Source of the DNA: Drosophila persimilis
Lineage: Eukaryota > Arthropoda > Insecta > Diptera > Drosophilidae
Length of the DNA: 64,000 nucleotides
NCBI RefSeq assembly: GCF_003286085.1
Contig: NW_020825289.1
Location: 16,678,001-16,742,000 of the forward strand
Reading direction: 5' to 3'
The position numbers and the translations under genes are program-made. Below are positions 1 to 12,900 of the stretch, piece by piece; position 1 is the stretch's first letter; every line of letters begins with the position of its first letter. Under the pieces are notes generated by a model. That model searched no databases. It was not told where the DNA came from and worked only from the letters and a program-made list of their open reading frames with translations.

Positions 1-516
1 GAATCGACTGTCACGCTTCTAGACTCTAATAACAGCAAAATAATCATCATAAATCCATAAAAGAAAATCTCATTAATCCCGTCTCCCACATGGTCCTTGG
101 GATGGGAGAACATTTGTGATGTTTCCTTTAGGGCTCACAGGACGAGACGAGCCAGAGGGGGGGGAGTGACAGAGGAAGAAGAAAGAAAAATCGACAGAGG
201 GCATGACGCGTCAGTCGTCGCTCCATTCCATGCCACACACTTCAAATTCAAATTACTACACATTATATAATATCCTGCAGGCTCTCCGCACGTACTCCAG
301 GATGGAGCACGCGGACGTGTAGGATGAGAGAGAGAGAGAGAAGAGAGGACATGCCATCATCCATGTTGGCACAATACCACATAACAATGGCGCCGGGGGG
401 CATCGGGGGGTGGGGAGCAGGCTAGTTCCTGCTGCCCTGGACGCACAGCTCCTGCTGAAAGTTGATTAAGAAGAGTTCATTTTAAGTTTAAATACGCATC
501 AAATCGAATGAGAGGC

Positions 517-547
<31 letters not shown>

Positions 548-3500
548 AAAAGACTCGGAAGAAAAGAACAAAAAAAAAAGGTGGCACAGTGGTTAAGAAT
601 TGTACGAGTACATTGGCCGCCTATAGATTTTGGCTAAAAAGAAACTCTCTCCAAGGAAAGCCTCTCGCTTTATTGTCTTTTCCTTTTTCCCGGCTTCCCA
701 TCAAAGTTTGGCGAATTTTCATTTGTTTTGTTTTGTTTTTTTGCAGTCGCACGTAGCATAACTTGTGCACACAACTGTACTTTTACACACAATTTCAAGT
801 TATAATCAGTGCTCATTATTATACCAGACACGTTTTCAGATTTCGCGTGATTATGCGCCGCGGCTCGGCAACATCTTCGGAGAGCCGCACCGGCCGGGGG
901 AGGAGGAGTCAAGGAATTAAACTTGAAAATGGCTTAAGAGATACATTCTGTGTATCTAGCAGGATAGGCAAGCATGTAGCCTAGGTCCTGTCCTGTCCTG
1001 TCCTGCCCCGCACCCTGGAATGTTGTCTAGAACCACAGCCGAGGCGGCCTCATGCCATAATGCTTATTGTTGTCATTTGCCTTGTTGCCACGGACCGGGG
1101 GGGGGCTCGGGGGCTCGCTGGCAATGGAGGTGCAGACGAATATTTGGCGAAAAATATGCAAATTATAATGAAAAACTTGACACTTTACAAGCAAAGCAAC
1201 AACAGCGGCGGAAACAACGGAAACAACAGGGAACACCACGAAGCTGAGTCTGGATTTGGGTCCTGGCTGTGAGAGTCGGCCCTCAGCCGATGCGAATCTG
1301 TGGCAGGACGATTAAGCGGGCCAAATGAAGCGCTCGCACTGCCTCCGCATTTTAATTAAGCAAGCAGCCAAATAGTCCACAGCCCCGCCCCTAGTATACC
1401 CTTTCCAAGGCGGAACCCTTCTCTATGCTGCTGGCATCTGGAAGGGCATCAAAAGGTTGGACTTTCTTGCTTTTTGTCACCACCCACTCGGCAATGAGTA
1501 ATCGGCGTAGCGCGGATGGGGCATGCGGCAGAAATTCCCGTAACATTTGCATAAAGTTCATCTGCAGCTGCAGCTTTGTTTCGTTTTCCACCACGAATGT
1601 CGAACAAATGTCTTGAGAAATTCTCACAATCTATAAGGAGGTAGAGGAGTAGAGGATACGGTGAAGGTAGGTCTGTTTTATTTGATTCGATTTACATCAG
1701 GCTTAAGGATACATTTGGTGAGGAAATAGAGCGAATAAGCCGTTACATGGGGGTAAATATACAACCTAGAAGGCGGAGAAGATACTAAAACTATTCCATT
1801 TCCTTCCCCTACTTTCCTACAAGTACAAAACCGATGGACTTCATGAGAAGTACTGGAAGTCGTATAAAAAACCAATCTACCAGTTTAACATTTGGAAAGG
1901 CGATTAATCCCGATAATGATCTGGCAGGCCAGTATGTAGGACCTCTGTATTCATAAGGTGTGTAAAAAGACCTTAAATCATTACCATTTAAGCGAAGGAG
2001 GGAAGAGTGAAAGCAATCGAAAGAGAACTTGCCCAAGTGATCGAAGAAACTGAGTCTGTTAGGCGCACCAAAGGCGCAACATTCGAAATATCGAATAAGC
2101 TGCATCCACACATCGTCAAACATCGGGCGCTCTCCCGGGCACTCTCCGAATAGATCCGAAACAGATCCAATCCATCAGATTCTGGAAGAATCTTCACGTT
2201 TGTGTGTTAGAGAACATAGAAGAGCCAATTATTCCAAAGCAAAATTTGAGGTTGGGTTACAAACAAATTATTTATTAAATAGGGAAAAGCTAAAATGCCA
2301 TCAAGGCATCAATTAGTCATGGGTTGTTTTCCTTTTGCAATTAAAAATTCGTTTGGTTAGATAATTTCCATTTCGGCAATGCGTTTTGCGATAAAGGGAG
2401 CAAGACTTCTTGCGTTTTTCAAAAGTAAACCGGAGCCTGTCTTTAAGGTAATTTCCTCATTGGTTTTTCTTTAGTACCCCATCCAATCGGAACACATCCC
2501 TTGCCTGCCAAGAACTAACCTCAATTCAAGCTCAATTCAAGCGTACAATACGAGTACGAGTAGGAGTACACTTTTACAACACTTTCAACTTTTAACCCTA
2601 AGTGGGACGGGCAAAGAAAAAAAAAGTCATACAAATTATAGCGGAAAATTACCTTAACGAAAGGGCTTCCGTAACTGTGGTAACCTCTTTGACACAACTG
2701 TACCCCGTCTGTCTCTCTGTCTCTCTGTCTCTGGCCGTGTTCGTGTGTGCCCCAAAACAAAAGCAATTAGATGTCGCCAACTGGCTGACTGGGATTGCGA
2801 TTGTGTATGTGGGGGAGGTGGTAGGTGGCAGGTGGCAGGTGGCAGGTGGGGGCGTGGCATGAGTGTGTGTGGGTGTGGCAGAGACCTACATAGCTGTAAA
2901 AAGTTTTGCCAACGCGATTTTCTTGGTGAAACTATAAATTTTACAAGCCACAATCATGGCCGCAATGGAGACGATGTCGAGTTACCGTTATGTGCGCCAT
3001 CTTTGTGTGTGTGTACGAGTATCTGTGTATCTGCGTGTGCGTGTGTGTGTGTGGGAAAGTTTAGGTGTTGCGTGGGCCTGAGAGTGTATTAAAAACCATT
3101 CTGGTGCACAGTGTAGCCCCCCCCCCCCAACCCCCTACCCCCTATCCCCTCCCCTACACCGTTTCAACGTTTATTTAACCCATGTTTCTGTTGTTGTTGG
3201 TGATTTTTATTGCCATTGTTGTTAGTTTTAAAAACTTTCCCCACTGTTTAGGGGTGTGCGGGTGGTGGGGGGATGCTTCTGGGTCGGATGGTTGATTGTC
3301 GAGGGCTAACATTTTGGGTTGTTGAAGCATTTATCTCTGCCGCTGTTCGGCTCCTTAAAGTTTTTGCTTTGGCAAATCCTGAATGGATTTTAAGTGGCAA
3401 AAGTTTAATGATCGAAATTATTCAACATGCTATGGCTTTGGCTTTGGCTTCGGCTTTATGTGGGGTTTGTTTATGGCCCGGCTTAGAGCTTAGGTTTATG

Positions 3501-3642
3501 ACAGGCTTAGTGCCAAATAAACATATTCCTTTCATTCGTTGAGGTTTCCCTTGAAGGATTTAGTCACATTTTCTCAGTGATCCATGTCTGATCTTTAACT
3601 ATTTTTAAACCCACTTTTGCTTAAATTTCTTCCAAATTTTCA
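1..3642. other. Gene-poor stretch, low-complexity DNA
   Basis: I see no supportable gene here. The stretch holds GA microsatellites (about 330-345 and 509-545), CA/TG-rich DNA (about 3005-3050), a C-run near 3115-3130 and short direct repeats such as GGTGGCAGGTGGCAG near 2822-2850. ORFs are short and compositionally biased. It could belong to the upstream introns of the Ly6-type gene whose last exons lie at 7457-8068, but nothing in the sequence proves that. Confidence 0.5.
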
Positions 3643-4068
3643 ATGTGCCCGCGCTTGCCACACAGTTTGCGGAGCCTCCTGGTGGCACGATCACAGACGG
3701 GAGGCCACAGCCTGCGATGCTTTGGGACGGCTGGCGCCGGCTGTGGCTGTGGATGCCAGGGTACAGGCGGGGCCAAGTGCAAATGCGGCCCCAACTGTCC
3801 ATGGAAGCTGCTCGGCAGGCTGGGCCCTAGTCCCAGGAACACGCGCGATTTCCCGCCGGGCTGCACTCCGGGGGTACTGCTAACGAAGGCCTTCACACTG
3901 CCCGCCTACATGCCGGCATCGCTGTTCAGGATACTGGCCGAGGACGAGCTGCCTGGTCCCGAGGCCTGCAGGAATCAGGAGTACTTCGCCTACCATCGGT
4001 TCTCGTACTACGACTTGAAAATGATCATCTCTCTGCTGAAGCAGAAGGCGAACACAGACTGCAAATAA
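3643..4068 (+). CDS. Small NDUFV3-like protein, possible complex I accessory subunit
   Basis: This is an uninterrupted 141-residue ORF. The N-terminus is rich in Arg, Ser and Leu and has no acidic residue in its first 50 positions, as expected of a mitochondrial presequence. A Cys/Gly-rich block follows at residues 26-52 (repeated CGC and CKCG). The last 35 residues contain a motif of the form RNQEYFAYHRFSYYDLK. The pattern (R/K)-N-x-x-x-x-x-x-Y followed by an aromatic stretch and D-L resembles the C-terminal end of NDUFV3, the small complex I subunit at the flavoprotein tip. I infer a mitochondrial, NDUFV3-related role from that short region only. Nothing resembling the NDUFV3 acidic linker is visible and the Cys-rich block is unusual. 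No intron is needed, so a retrogene or testis-biased paralogue is possible. The start was chosen because the presequence-like segment begins there. Confidence 0.5.
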   Translation: MCPRLPHSLRSLLVARSQTGGHSLRCFGTAGAGCGCGCQGTGGAKCKCGPNCPWKLLGRLGPSPRNTRDFPPGCTPGVLLTKAFTLPAYMPASLFRILAEDELPGPEACRNQEYFAYHRFSYYDLKMIISLLKQKANTDCK

Positions 4069-4071
4069 GAC

Positions 4072-4955
4072 CCACAGACCCCCAGACCCCCAGACCGGCT
4101 CCAGCTCCAGCTCCGATTATGACACTAATCGTATTAGTGGGACACAAGGAGGGGCCAGAGATATGTAGGTCCTTGGTTTCGGAATTGCGGGGGCAAACTA
4201 ACGACCAGCCCCAAATGCCATTTCCGCACAATGTGCTGCACACTCTGGCCCGGCCCCTCGTTTCCGGCTTACGTGCGAGACGTTTTTCGTACAGGTGACA
4301 TAATGATCCGGACCCGCAATCGGCCATCGTTTCGCCAGAGGGATTCGTAATTAGAGGGAGCGGAGGGGCAGCACAGCCTCCTCTGTGCTGTGCTGTGTCC
4401 TCGTTCCCGGGCAACTTGGTAATTTAGCAAATCGGTTTAGCAAGTCATCGGGAAAACCAAGAGGCCGCCACACCCACCGTCCCTTGACAATTGCCTTATT
4501 AAATTTACTGACGGCATTAGCCTCTTACTTTCACTAGAAAGCGACGTTCATTAGACGCCGATACCAGGTGCAACACATTACCCCCCCACTCCGCACTCGA
4601 AGAAGGTGAGGCGTGTTGCAGGCAGAGCCACACGGAATTCTTGAAGCCCACTCTGTTGAAATATTCATAATAAAGTCCATCTAGACGGCCTTCGTCACAA
4701 AATAATATCGGAAAATCGGAAAAATACCACAAAAATCGACTTATTTTCGGGCCTGCATATAGAATCCAGCTACTGAGGATCTGTCGGGATCTAAGCTAAA
4801 TTAAAACCCATCAAATTCACAGTCCAAGGAAAATCAAGGCTGGGACGTGGGAATCCCACGAGAAGCATGGGATTGTAGAATAGCTCCGAGTACCCGTCGT
4901 GTTGTCGGTATGCAGGGGTATTTTGCGCGGTCGGTTGAAACGGAGGTACGGAGGA
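4072..4955. other. Intergenic or intronic DNA without a gene
   Basis: Beyond the 3' end of the NDUFV3-like ORF I see no coding signal. A short direct repeat (CAGACCCC, about 4076-4095) follows the stop codon. The rest is unique sequence leading into the DINE-1-like remnant. Confidence 0.5.
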
Positions 4956-5570
4956 ACGTAAGCTGCGGCCGGCCGAGCGTCGTGTGGATCGTAAGAGCGA
5001 AAGCGAACGCGAGCGCGAGCGCTACAGCGAGAGCTTGCAGTCCGTCGTATCTGGACTGCCAACAGCTGCAGCAAGGGCCGCGGCTCTACTGTTAAACCTG
5101 GTACTCAGTCAGTACTGCATAACCAATGGTTTTTTCCTCCTTGACTTTTGGTAACCCGATTCGCAGAAGCGCCGATTTGTTTTTTGGGGTAATACTCATT
5201 CTCTGGCAAATTTTGCCATCACTTGTCTTGAGAGATGGACAAAACATAGGGGGAAACAGTAAACATTACCGCTAACTTCTGATATTTCGATATCACAGAA
5301 GTCTGTACACCAAAATTGAATGCTTTAGCTCTTAAAGTCACTGAGATGGACAGAAAGACAGACAAACATGGCTATATCGACTCGGCTATTGCTGCTGATT
5401 AAAAATATATGTACTTTATGGGTTCGGAAACACTGCCTTCGGGCTGTTACACACCAGAAAAGCAATGTACCCCTGTACTCTTTTCGAATATCGGGCACAA
5501 AGATCGAAGTAAATGTCTATCGATGTACATCATGGAGCTTGGACCCAAGGACCATTTCCATTCACACATC
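4956..5570 (+). mobile_element. DINE-1-like (non-autonomous Helitron) remnant, copy 1
   Basis: Three blocks occur in the same order and orientation as in a second copy at 36.73-37.39 kb. They are a GCGAACGCGAGCG-type block, then CCGCGGCTCTACT followed by a degenerate (T)ACC(T/C)GGTACTCAG (about 5078-5110), then ACATGGCTATATCGACTCGG with a trailing ACTTTATGGGTTCGGAAAC (about 5366-5430). This block order is characteristic of the DINE-1/INE-1 elements of Drosophila. The element encodes no protein and its ends are eroded, so the limits are approximate. Confidence 0.6.
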
Positions 5571-7456
5571 CCTCCACCCACTCCCTCCCCCTGGCAATTT
5601 ATCAACTTTAATCGCATGCAAATTTTATGCAGGCTCCGCCATGAGACCCAAGCGATATTTGCTTACATTCAAGGAGCTGTGCACATAAATATTTATGAGT
5701 GTATGTTTAGTTTTTGTTAACTTTTGGGGACTTTTGCTAATCACATGGCACTCTTTATGAGCCGCTCAGCCGCCGGCGTAACATTTGCATTTCAGCGACA
5801 TAATTTGTGGTTCGTATTGTTAGCCAAAGCCACAAACATGGCCAATTCAAGGTATTAGCATAATTAATGAATTCTGGGCTCTGAGTTATGGTTTGTTCCC
5901 TCGGAAGGAGTTTCTTTCGGGATGTAGTAGGTTTCGGTCTGTCGAAGATTATCCTTTAATAATCGTATTCCCTTTACCTGGCCTAAGAAAAGTGCTCACA
6001 AAGCCAATTTCCGATTTGTGTCAACAAATATGATCCATCACGGGGCGGTACAAAGAACCCAATCAGCCAAGGGCCAAAGAAAAAAGCGCCTGGTAAATGC
6101 GCTTATCATGTTGTAGGTTAATGGAGAATCCAAAAAATAAAGAACAAAATACATTCAAAATTGATGGATCGAATGCAGTTTAAAGACGAATCAGGGAATG
6201 GACGGATGAATGGGTGCTGCTCCCCCTCTCCCCCTCTCGCTCTCTCCTGCAGCGTCGTGGGACAAAGTTTTTGGAACACGTACTTTGATGGCAGCTGCCG
6301 TTGTCATTGGGGTTGGCTTGGCAAACAAAATTGCAAAAATAAATTTTAATTGTTTTCAACCATTAAAAATGAAATTTAAAAAATAGTACACACACACACA
6401 CAGACACGCTGTACCTCACTTTTATTCAATTTGTGCAAATATTTGCCAAACTACGTGAGTGTGTGTGCGCACACTGGCGAGAGGCACTGTCCTGCCGGCA
6501 GTGCTGCCACTTCTGCCACTGCTGCTGCTAAACAAATTAAATTAGACAACTTTTATTCATTCGTTTGACATTTTTATTTGTTTCCAAACTCATTTTGCCA
6601 GAGGAGGAACTCGAAGGAGGAGCCGTCCGAACAGGAGGACATTTCAACAATTAACAACAAATACAATTTGCAGACTTTCGTTCACAACAATTTTCGGCCA
6701 ACTGGCCCCCGCCCCTGCCCCTGCCCCCGAGCTCCCCCCTCGATTGTGAGATTTTAATTAAATGCCATTTGCATAAGGGCCAAGATGTGGCTCCTTCACT
6801 GGCATTCCAGCGGGAGGGGGAGGGGGAGAGGTTTCAAATAAAAACAATATTAAAAACCATTTATGACACTTTCTGTGTTTACCAACACTACAAAAGGAAA
6901 GAGCGAGCGAGAGATAAGAATGCTTATCGACAAAGCTGATTGCAATCAAAGCGGCAGACACTCGGAAATACTATACGAACGGCGAAGAACCAATGGCTGA
7001 CCACACTAGGGACATCATTCACACTCGATCGATGGGGAGAAGGCAGCAGGAAAGATATGCATCTGTTTCTGCCATCCATTTGCGTCCTACCTATCAAATA
7101 CTAAGCTTGGGCCCCCCCAGATAGACATTATTTTGAATGCCATTTCAAGTAATTGTATATCACTACTCCCCAGAATGGGTGTGGGACAAGTGCCAGTAGA
7201 CTTAATGATAAGACCCCTGCAGTCTGGGCCCCTCGATCGATTGTCATCTATCTTCCACATCAGTCATTCTACGGCAGTGGCAACAACAGCAACAGTGTAT
7301 CTCAATCGAAAAAGAGACCACCTTATCGGAAATGCCACTGGAACCGTGGAGATTGTGGCTACCGTTGCTTCTGTTCTTCCGTCACCTGGCTGCCGAATGT
7401 GAATAGAGAGTTCCTCGAGTGGCTGCATTAACCCTGACTCCCCGTTCGAATTTCAG
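5571..7456. other. Non-coding stretch, probably intron of the Ly6-type gene
   Basis: No supportable exon was found. I searched for a signal-peptide exon ending in phase 1 before the acceptor at 7456 and found none. The stretch contains a CA repeat (about 6390-6405) and purine-rich segments. Confidence 0.4.
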
Positions 7457-8068
7457 CGCCGCAGTGCTTCCACTTCACGTGGGTGGGGGCCTACGAGAAT
7501 CACTCGAATATCCACACAGAGACCTGCGAGGCGAGGGTCGGGGACTTCAACGATATACCCTGCGTAATGCCGCTGGTCGTGACAGGTGAGTACTGAACCC
7601 CTGGCCGTGGCGGCAAATCAATATCTCTGAGTCGCGGGAATCTCCACAGCCAACGACACGGTGCCGGACGTGAAGGCCCTGTGGCACAATATGACCGAGG
7701 ATCGCGAGAACTTCCTTTGCCAAATGTCGCCGGGCTTCTCCTGTGTCAAGTACTCCTACATATTCAAAGGCGGAAGTGAGTATGCCCTCCTCCAAGTGCA
7801 GTGATAGCCTCCATTCCTGCCCCTCCTCCGCTCCCTCTTTGCAGTCCAGAACATCACGTACATGTGCGCCAGGGTGAACAGCAGCAATGGCTGCTATCGA
7901 CAGACCCATCCCACTGGCATGCAGGTCGAGGCCTGTGTGTGCACCTCCCGAGTCGGTCTGATACCCTGTAATGGCTGCTCTCCCGGCACTCAATCGATGC
8001 ATGTAATGGGCCTGGCCCTCTGTTTGCTCAACGTTTATCAATTGCTGAATAAATATCGAATAGTTTGA
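7457..8068 (+). CDS. Ly6/uPAR-type GPI-anchored protein, last three coding exons (5' end missing)
   Basis: Three exons join in frame: 7457-7585, 7650-7775 and 7845-8068. Acceptors end in CAG and donors are GTGAGT. The joined reading frame gives 158 residues with 11 cysteines at Ly6-like spacing, including a late C-V-C and a C-N-x-C pair. It has five N-glycosylation sequons (NHS, NDT, NMT, NIT, NSS) and a hydrophobic C-terminus after a small-residue S-P-G-T stretch, as in GPI-anchored three-finger proteins. Drosophila Ly6 proteins act at the cell surface in septate junctions, ion-channel trafficking and sleep control; which of these applies here cannot be told. The first exon, which should encode the signal peptide, is not recognisable and may lie many kilobases upstream. 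An AATAAA lies at 8341, after a 29-base C run. CG6329 is a possible orthologue, from memory only. Confidence 0.75.
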
Positions 8069-8088
8069 CACGCTCTACTCTGGTCTCT

Positions 8089-8117
<29 letters not shown>
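8089..8117. repeat. Poly-C run of 29 bases
   Basis: An uninterrupted run of C lies about 20 bases after the Ly6 stop codon, so probably in its 3' UTR. Homopolymers of this length are prone to assembly and polymerase-slippage error. Confidence 0.9.
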
Positions 8118-8119
<2 letters not shown>

Positions 8120-9480
8120 GTGTGTAATGTGACATTTCCGGGCCTTTTGATTTTGACAAGTTTCATGAAATTTATGGGCATTCATTTTTTTTGAGGCCAA
8201 CCGCTGCGGCCAAATGAAGTGCCATCATTTATTTGCCCGCCCATTAATCACAAATGCAATGCTGATGATGACAATGACGTTGCTGACGTCGCTGATGCCC
8301 GCTGTCTATAAAAACTTTGTTTATTTTTTATTTTTTTATAAATAAACTAAAAATTACGCATAAATCAAAGTGGAATAAATTGTATAAATTATTGAAAATT
8401 ATTAACAGTCCCGAGGCAGTCCAAGGCACTGGAAAATAGCATTCCAGGGGTGCGGGGGTGGGGGAGGTTCCTTGGAATCCTTTTCATCAGTTGCTTAAAT
8501 CACATTTATTTGTGCATGAAATCCATGTCTAAGGCACAATTTTCCATAAATCCGATTACCTTTTTTCCATAGCACTTTTCTGCAATATCCGGTAATTATT
8601 TTAAATAAATAAAATATAATAAAATTCTGTGCTAAATCAAAATCCAAACAAAATACTGCCACGGACACGGGCACGAATCGAAAGCATACCATAATCATAG
8701 ACCAATAGCCAGTGGCCAATTGGGAGTGGGAGTGGGGAAAGGGGTGAGGGTGAGAGTAAACAATAGCAGGCGATAAACGAAACACCAGAGAACACGCACA
8801 CACACACACACACACACACAGTTGCTGATGGGACACACTGCGTATGAGCAATGCCAACCAGAGATGGGGGGGTTGCTGGCACCACAGATTGGCAATGCCC
8901 ATTGGGGCACAGCCGGGGCTCAAATAAACTAATTTTAATGCCTTGCATTGTGGCCAGAGCACGCAATGCAGCTCAATTGGGATGCAAATGACAGCAGCAT
9001 CGGCATCGGCATCGAATTGGTGGCATCCAAGGATTCGGAGCTGCACAGAATTTCAGAGAATTCCAGGAGTGGGGCCAGGCATTGGTAAATTGCATCTGCC
9101 GGATGGAGCGAGAGGGAGGGGGAGAGGGGGAGAGAGGTTTCATCTCCTGATATGCACAAGATATTCGCATATTTATTTTTTCATTTCGCATATATTTATA
9201 CTCGAATTCGTGCCTCGCAGTCTCTCTCTCTCGCTTTTATTTGCAATTCAAAATGGAAATGTACACAAAAATCGGACAAAAAAAAATGCAATGGCCATTT
9301 GTAAATTATGCCGTTATGCCGGTGGATATTAACACTTGAATCTCAACAAGAAAAATGTTGTACCGAGCACTAAAAAAGAAGTACAGTGGTAGAATATTTA
9401 TTGATTACAGGGTATCTTACCTGGTCGACAATTGAATTCCATTCACTCTATTTTAGTTCTTGTTTTTAATACCAGGTATA
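8118..9480. other. Intergenic DNA, no gene seen
   Basis: This holds the probable 3' UTR and AATAAA (8341-8346) of the Ly6-type gene, a CA microsatellite (about 8795-8820) and simple GA/GGGA-rich DNA around 9105-9135. The ORFs here are short and overlap the repeats. Confidence 0.5.
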
Positions 9481-9930
9481 TTTTTTTTTTATTTTAAAAC
9501 CGTGAATTTTTCTTTCAATTTCCAGAAAAATATTTCTGACAAAATTTGTGGAAACTCAAAATAATATTAAGAAATAATAATAATAACTAATACAAATAAA
9601 AACTTTGATTACTGTATTTATTCCAATATTCCAATGTATATTTTATATATTAAAACCATGAATTTTTCCTTTAATTTCCAGAGAAATATTTCTGCAAAAT
9701 TTGTGGAAATTCAAAATAAAATAAAAAAAAAATAATATTAAATAATAAAAATATTAAAAAACACGAAACTATGATTACTGTATTTATTCCAATATTCCAA
9801 TGCATATTTTATATTTAAAAACCGTGAATTTTTCTTTTAATTTCCAGAGAAATATTTGTGTAAAATTCGTGGAAATTCAAATTAAAAAATTTCGTACACG
9901 AAACTATGATTACTGTATTTATTCCAAGCG
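9481..9930. repeat. AT-rich tandem repeat, about three units of 135-166 bp
   Basis: The block CCGTGAATTTTTC...AATTTCCAGA recurs starting at about 9500, 9656 and 9822 (spacings 156 and 166). The block GATTACTGTATTTATTCC recurs at about 9607, 9773 and 9908. Units differ by point changes and A-rich indels. The sequence does not match a transposon I know and encodes nothing. Confidence 0.85.
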
Positions 9931-12900
9931 AAATCGTTTCTGGGAACACATTCGGCCTTAACGAGGAAATTTGCACAATAAACGAAAATGCCAAAAATGC
10001 CAAAAATGCAATTGAGCTACGGCGAAATGGTGGCCGGAGATTCAGGGGGATTGGTGGCCAGGGCACTTTAATTTGCCAATTATATTTAAAGCAAACCAGC
10101 CAATATACAGTCCGTTTCAATGCTGTAGGTACAAGCAGACAGATCTTAAAAAGCTTCTGGCCAAAGAACGAAAACCAGCGTACAGTCTATGCCAATTTTC
10201 ATTGGTTAATGTGAAAAATAATAATAATATAAATATCCAGGATAGGTAGGGGGGGAGTGCCTTGCAGTGCCTCCATAATAATAGTTTTCTATACCAGCCA
10301 TACCTCGATGACTTGCACTGTACGTGTCTGAGTATTTGGTCAATATATTCGTTTTATGCATAAATCTAACTATCCCATTGGCGTTCTAGTCGTGAGAAGG
10401 GGAGTATTAAAAATAAATAAATAATAAACATAATTTGATTTTGCCAATTCAAAAGGGGAAGGGGTGCTGGTGGCGGGGGCGGGGTCGGGGTCGGGGTCGG
10501 GGGCTACTAATATTATGCCATGCCTGTGCAGTGCCTGTGCTTGGAATTGCTGTTATTGCTGGCTGCTTGTTTGTTTTAGCATTTTGCCCAGACAGTTTTA
10601 TGTACCGCCAGATATCGGAGGACGAGGCATAGGCCAACGATTTTCGATGGAACGTTAGATGTGCGTCTGATTTATTTGTCTGCCTCGCCGCTGGTTGTGC
10701 AACAAGCAATATAACTGATGATAAACGAAATGTGATTAGTATTAAAGCATTAAAAGGGGATAGACAGAGAGAGAGAGAGAGAGAGGGGTGTGGAAAGCGA
10801 GGCGGGATCAACCTCCAATATAATAGTATTTATTGAAATTTATCCAGGATCTAATTTCGATTATTGATAGTTTGGTCTCTAAAGGACTACCGGCACAAGG
10901 CATCCCCCCTCTTCCTCTCTCTTTCTCTCTCTCTCTGTGTGTGCATCAACAATGAGTACACTCATTCCTATTCACCACATACGCTCAATTATTCATTCGC
11001 TTCTTTTTTTTTGTTTGTGCCGAAAATTCGAGGCGTATTTGTTTTTCTTTGCGAGTGAAGGAGGAAAAACCAGCTCAGCGGAGGAAGTGGAGAAGCAAGG
11101 ACCGGAAGGAAGCCACAAAAACCGCAACGAATTTAGCACGAAGCTTGACCGAAAAGAGGAGCCAATGGGGGTGGGGGCGGGGGGCTGGGGGCTGGGGGCT
11201 GGGTCTGGGGTTGAGTTTTGCCTAGATCGAGTGCATTTGAATGCAGCGCTCGACAGGCAAGTGAAGCGTGACAGGGGCAACCGAGAGAGAGAGAGAGAGA
11301 GAGAGAGAAGGAGAGCTGTGGAACAGTGGGCCAAAATCGGTAAAGAAGTCAATATTACCCATACGCCATGTGTGACGGGGAATACTTTTTGCGTATCCGA
11401 ATCGAAGCGAATACCGCCGAGCGAGTACCGTTGCGGTTCTGCCATTAATTGGCAATTTATAGCAGAGACCCCCCAACCGCCGCCCTCCCCCTCTCCTCAT
11501 TTTCACGCGCTCGCTCAAGTGAAAATTATCATTTCCAGCGAAACTAAATTGCCTTGGTCCTTGGTCCACGGATCCCTTGAAACCAGCAAAAACGAAACAA
11601 AGCAAAAGGCAACGCCATAAAAATGTACAGAGAAAGCAAGAGACACACACCACACAAAACACCAGTCGAACAGACGAGAAAGAGTGTCGAAGATAGAGAG
11701 GAAAAGAAACGAGAGGATGTGGGGTGAGGACAAAAGTTTAGCCGGGGACAAACCGTCCCGGACGACCGCAAAAGGCAACAGAAGGCAGTCCCCCCTCCCC
11801 CCCTCTCCGGCCGATAGCCAGGCAGAAAAAGATGTGGACTCATTAAGCGACTGCGGAGATGCTCTAGAAGAACTTTGATTGAGACCCGAATTAATATCGA
11901 ATATACAGAGGCATTCATTCAAATGATGGACAGAGAATGAACGAAAAGAAGAGAGAGTGGAATACTCATCTAATACAAAGATATACCGGTTTTACGGATC
12001 AACTTCAATTAAATTGGACCCCCTTTGATGGACCTTCATTGTACAGGGTATCGCGGTGACGCCCAACCAGCGATTTATCGCATTTCGCTGTGGTCGGCAT
12101 TAGTTACGCTGAATTTTATCACAATTGCAATTCTTTCTAGTCGAGAACACCCACCACGGACTCGTCCCCCCGCCAAAAAGGATTTCATTTTCATTTATTC
12201 GTATCTTTTCGCCCCCGAAATACCGTTATGAATTGGGGTAGGCTATAATTTCCGACGCTGGCCAGCTGCCCTGGCAACTGTCCGAAACTCCAAAAATTTG
12301 CGCCGCTAATTTCCACGTTTTGGCCTTAAATAATAACAATTTGGTCTTTTGTGGCCTCCCTTGCACCGAAGCTGTAGATGATTAACGCGTCCTCCTCCGG
12401 GGCCCCTCCCTCCCTGGAAGGCCGCCCTTTAAAGAGCTCTCACCGAAAACTTGCATTCGTTTTCAAGCCCGATTGCTCATTAGCAAATTCATTTGGCTGC
12501 ACTCCAACAGCCGGGGATTGGTGGTGGTGCTGGATGGGGGCCGTGGAGGGGGGGCCATTTCCCCTTAGCCCCTGACTTATCAGTAGGAAGAGCCATTCAC
12601 ATTGAAGGAGTCGAGTCGAGTCGAGTAGAGTCGAAGAGTCAATGCTCTTTCTCTCTGGTCTGTTCGATTGGTGCGGTGGGAGAGCGAGGGGCCAAATATG
12701 ATTTCCCAATGGAGAGAGCCTCTACTCGGTTTGTTGTTGATTGAGTTTTTCCCACTTGAAGTCCCAGTGGAAGGCTCCAATATTCTGTCAGAGCATTTTC
12801 CGAATTGGAAAATGCAAAAATGCTTCAAAAAATTATCATTTTTCAGGGCCTAATGACTTGTGCAAAATGTCGAAAGATACTTCGACTCCCAGAAAGGGGG

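Noticed and set aside
10937-11620. 227-residue ORF
   Set aside because: It passes through GA and GGGGCT simple repeats, has no domain and has overlapping ORFs of similar length on the other strand.
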